From a virus, in the IMG/VR virus record IMGVR_UViG_3300037119_008129, positions 1-22,543 of that record: a DNA stretch of 22,543 nucleotides. The stretch is one strand, 5' to 3'. Under the pieces are notes generated by a model. That model did no database searches. It saw only the letters and a list, made by a program, of their open reading frames with translations, and was not told where the DNA came from. Both the position numbers and the translations under genes were made by a program. This document shows positions 22,418-22,543 of the stretch, in pieces. Each line of letters starts with the position of its first letter. The stretch's first letter is position 1.

Positions 22418-22543
22418 GGACATCACCGTACACCCGCCCACAAGGCCCGTAGAGCGACGAACCTGGCGCCGGTAACACCAGACCGCCCGTGAGTAACCCG
22501 GACGGGCCAGAACGAGACGAGGGAAACAGGGCGCATCTCTCTT
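22418..22543. other. Right-edge non-coding stretch with an inverted repeat
   Basis: No supported gene was seen between the microprotein start and the window edge. GCCCGT at 22485-22490 and ACGGGC at 22502-22507 form a 6-base stem with an 11-base loop. There is no T-run on either strand, so an intrinsic terminator is not supported. The stretch may hold the promoter of the 51-residue gene, but no clear boxes were found. Confidence 0.35.

Noticed and set aside
22485-22507. Inverted repeat as intrinsic terminator or cohesive end site
   Set aside because: The stem is only six bases, no T-run follows on either strand, and nothing in the window shows a genome end.
1-22543. tRNA genes, integrase and attachment sites
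   Set aside because: No tRNA-like fold, recombinase motif or paired attachment repeat was recognised when reading both strands.

Overview
The window is GC-rich, uses GTG as well as ATG starts, and holds the virion-structure and lysis modules of a tailed phage with a long non-contractile tail (siphovirus type). The host is probably a high-GC actinobacterium: the start-codon usage, the actinophage-like portal, protease and capsid set, and the M15 plus GH25 endolysin all fit. No integrase, repressor, tRNA, replication gene or CRISPR array was seen, so a free phage cannot be told from part of a prophage.

Almost everything lies on the minus strand as one tightly packed operon of about 20 kb, read from right to left. 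Many junctions are 1-8 base overlaps or gaps of only a few bases. The order is: portal (about 20486), prohead protease, HK97-type major capsid protein, a small post-capsid protein, head-tail adaptor, tail terminator, tail tube protein, HK97 gp10-like protein, tape measure, minor tail or hub protein, an S74-chaperoned tail fibre, a second fibre, a coiled-coil microprotein, a third fibre with a short collagen-like stretch, and a conserved phage structural protein. It ends with a large tail protein carrying a DUF4038/GH140-like glycosidase domain, a secreted threonine-rich protein, a 36-residue acidic peptide, a two-domain endolysin, and two small two-helix membrane proteins that are holin candidates.

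Three elements run on the plus strand. A large terminase with an HNH-like zinc module at its N-terminus (20536-22269) is transcribed divergently from the portal across a gap of about 50 bases; that gap holds a candidate promoter and an inverted repeat. A freestanding HNH endonuclease (15659-16243) sits antisense inside the tail operon. The last 23 codons of a membrane protein enter from the left edge. At the right edge a 51-residue minus-strand microprotein with three D-Y-x-G-R repeats converges on the terminase with overlapping stop codons.

The points most worth a second look are the HNH-terminase fusion and its inverted orientation, the tail-borne GH140-like enzyme, the mucin-like secreted protein in the lysis region, the D-Y-x-G-R microprotein, the lack of a recognisable tail-assembly chaperone pair before the tape measure, and the antisense HNH gene with two extra zinc-finger-like units.
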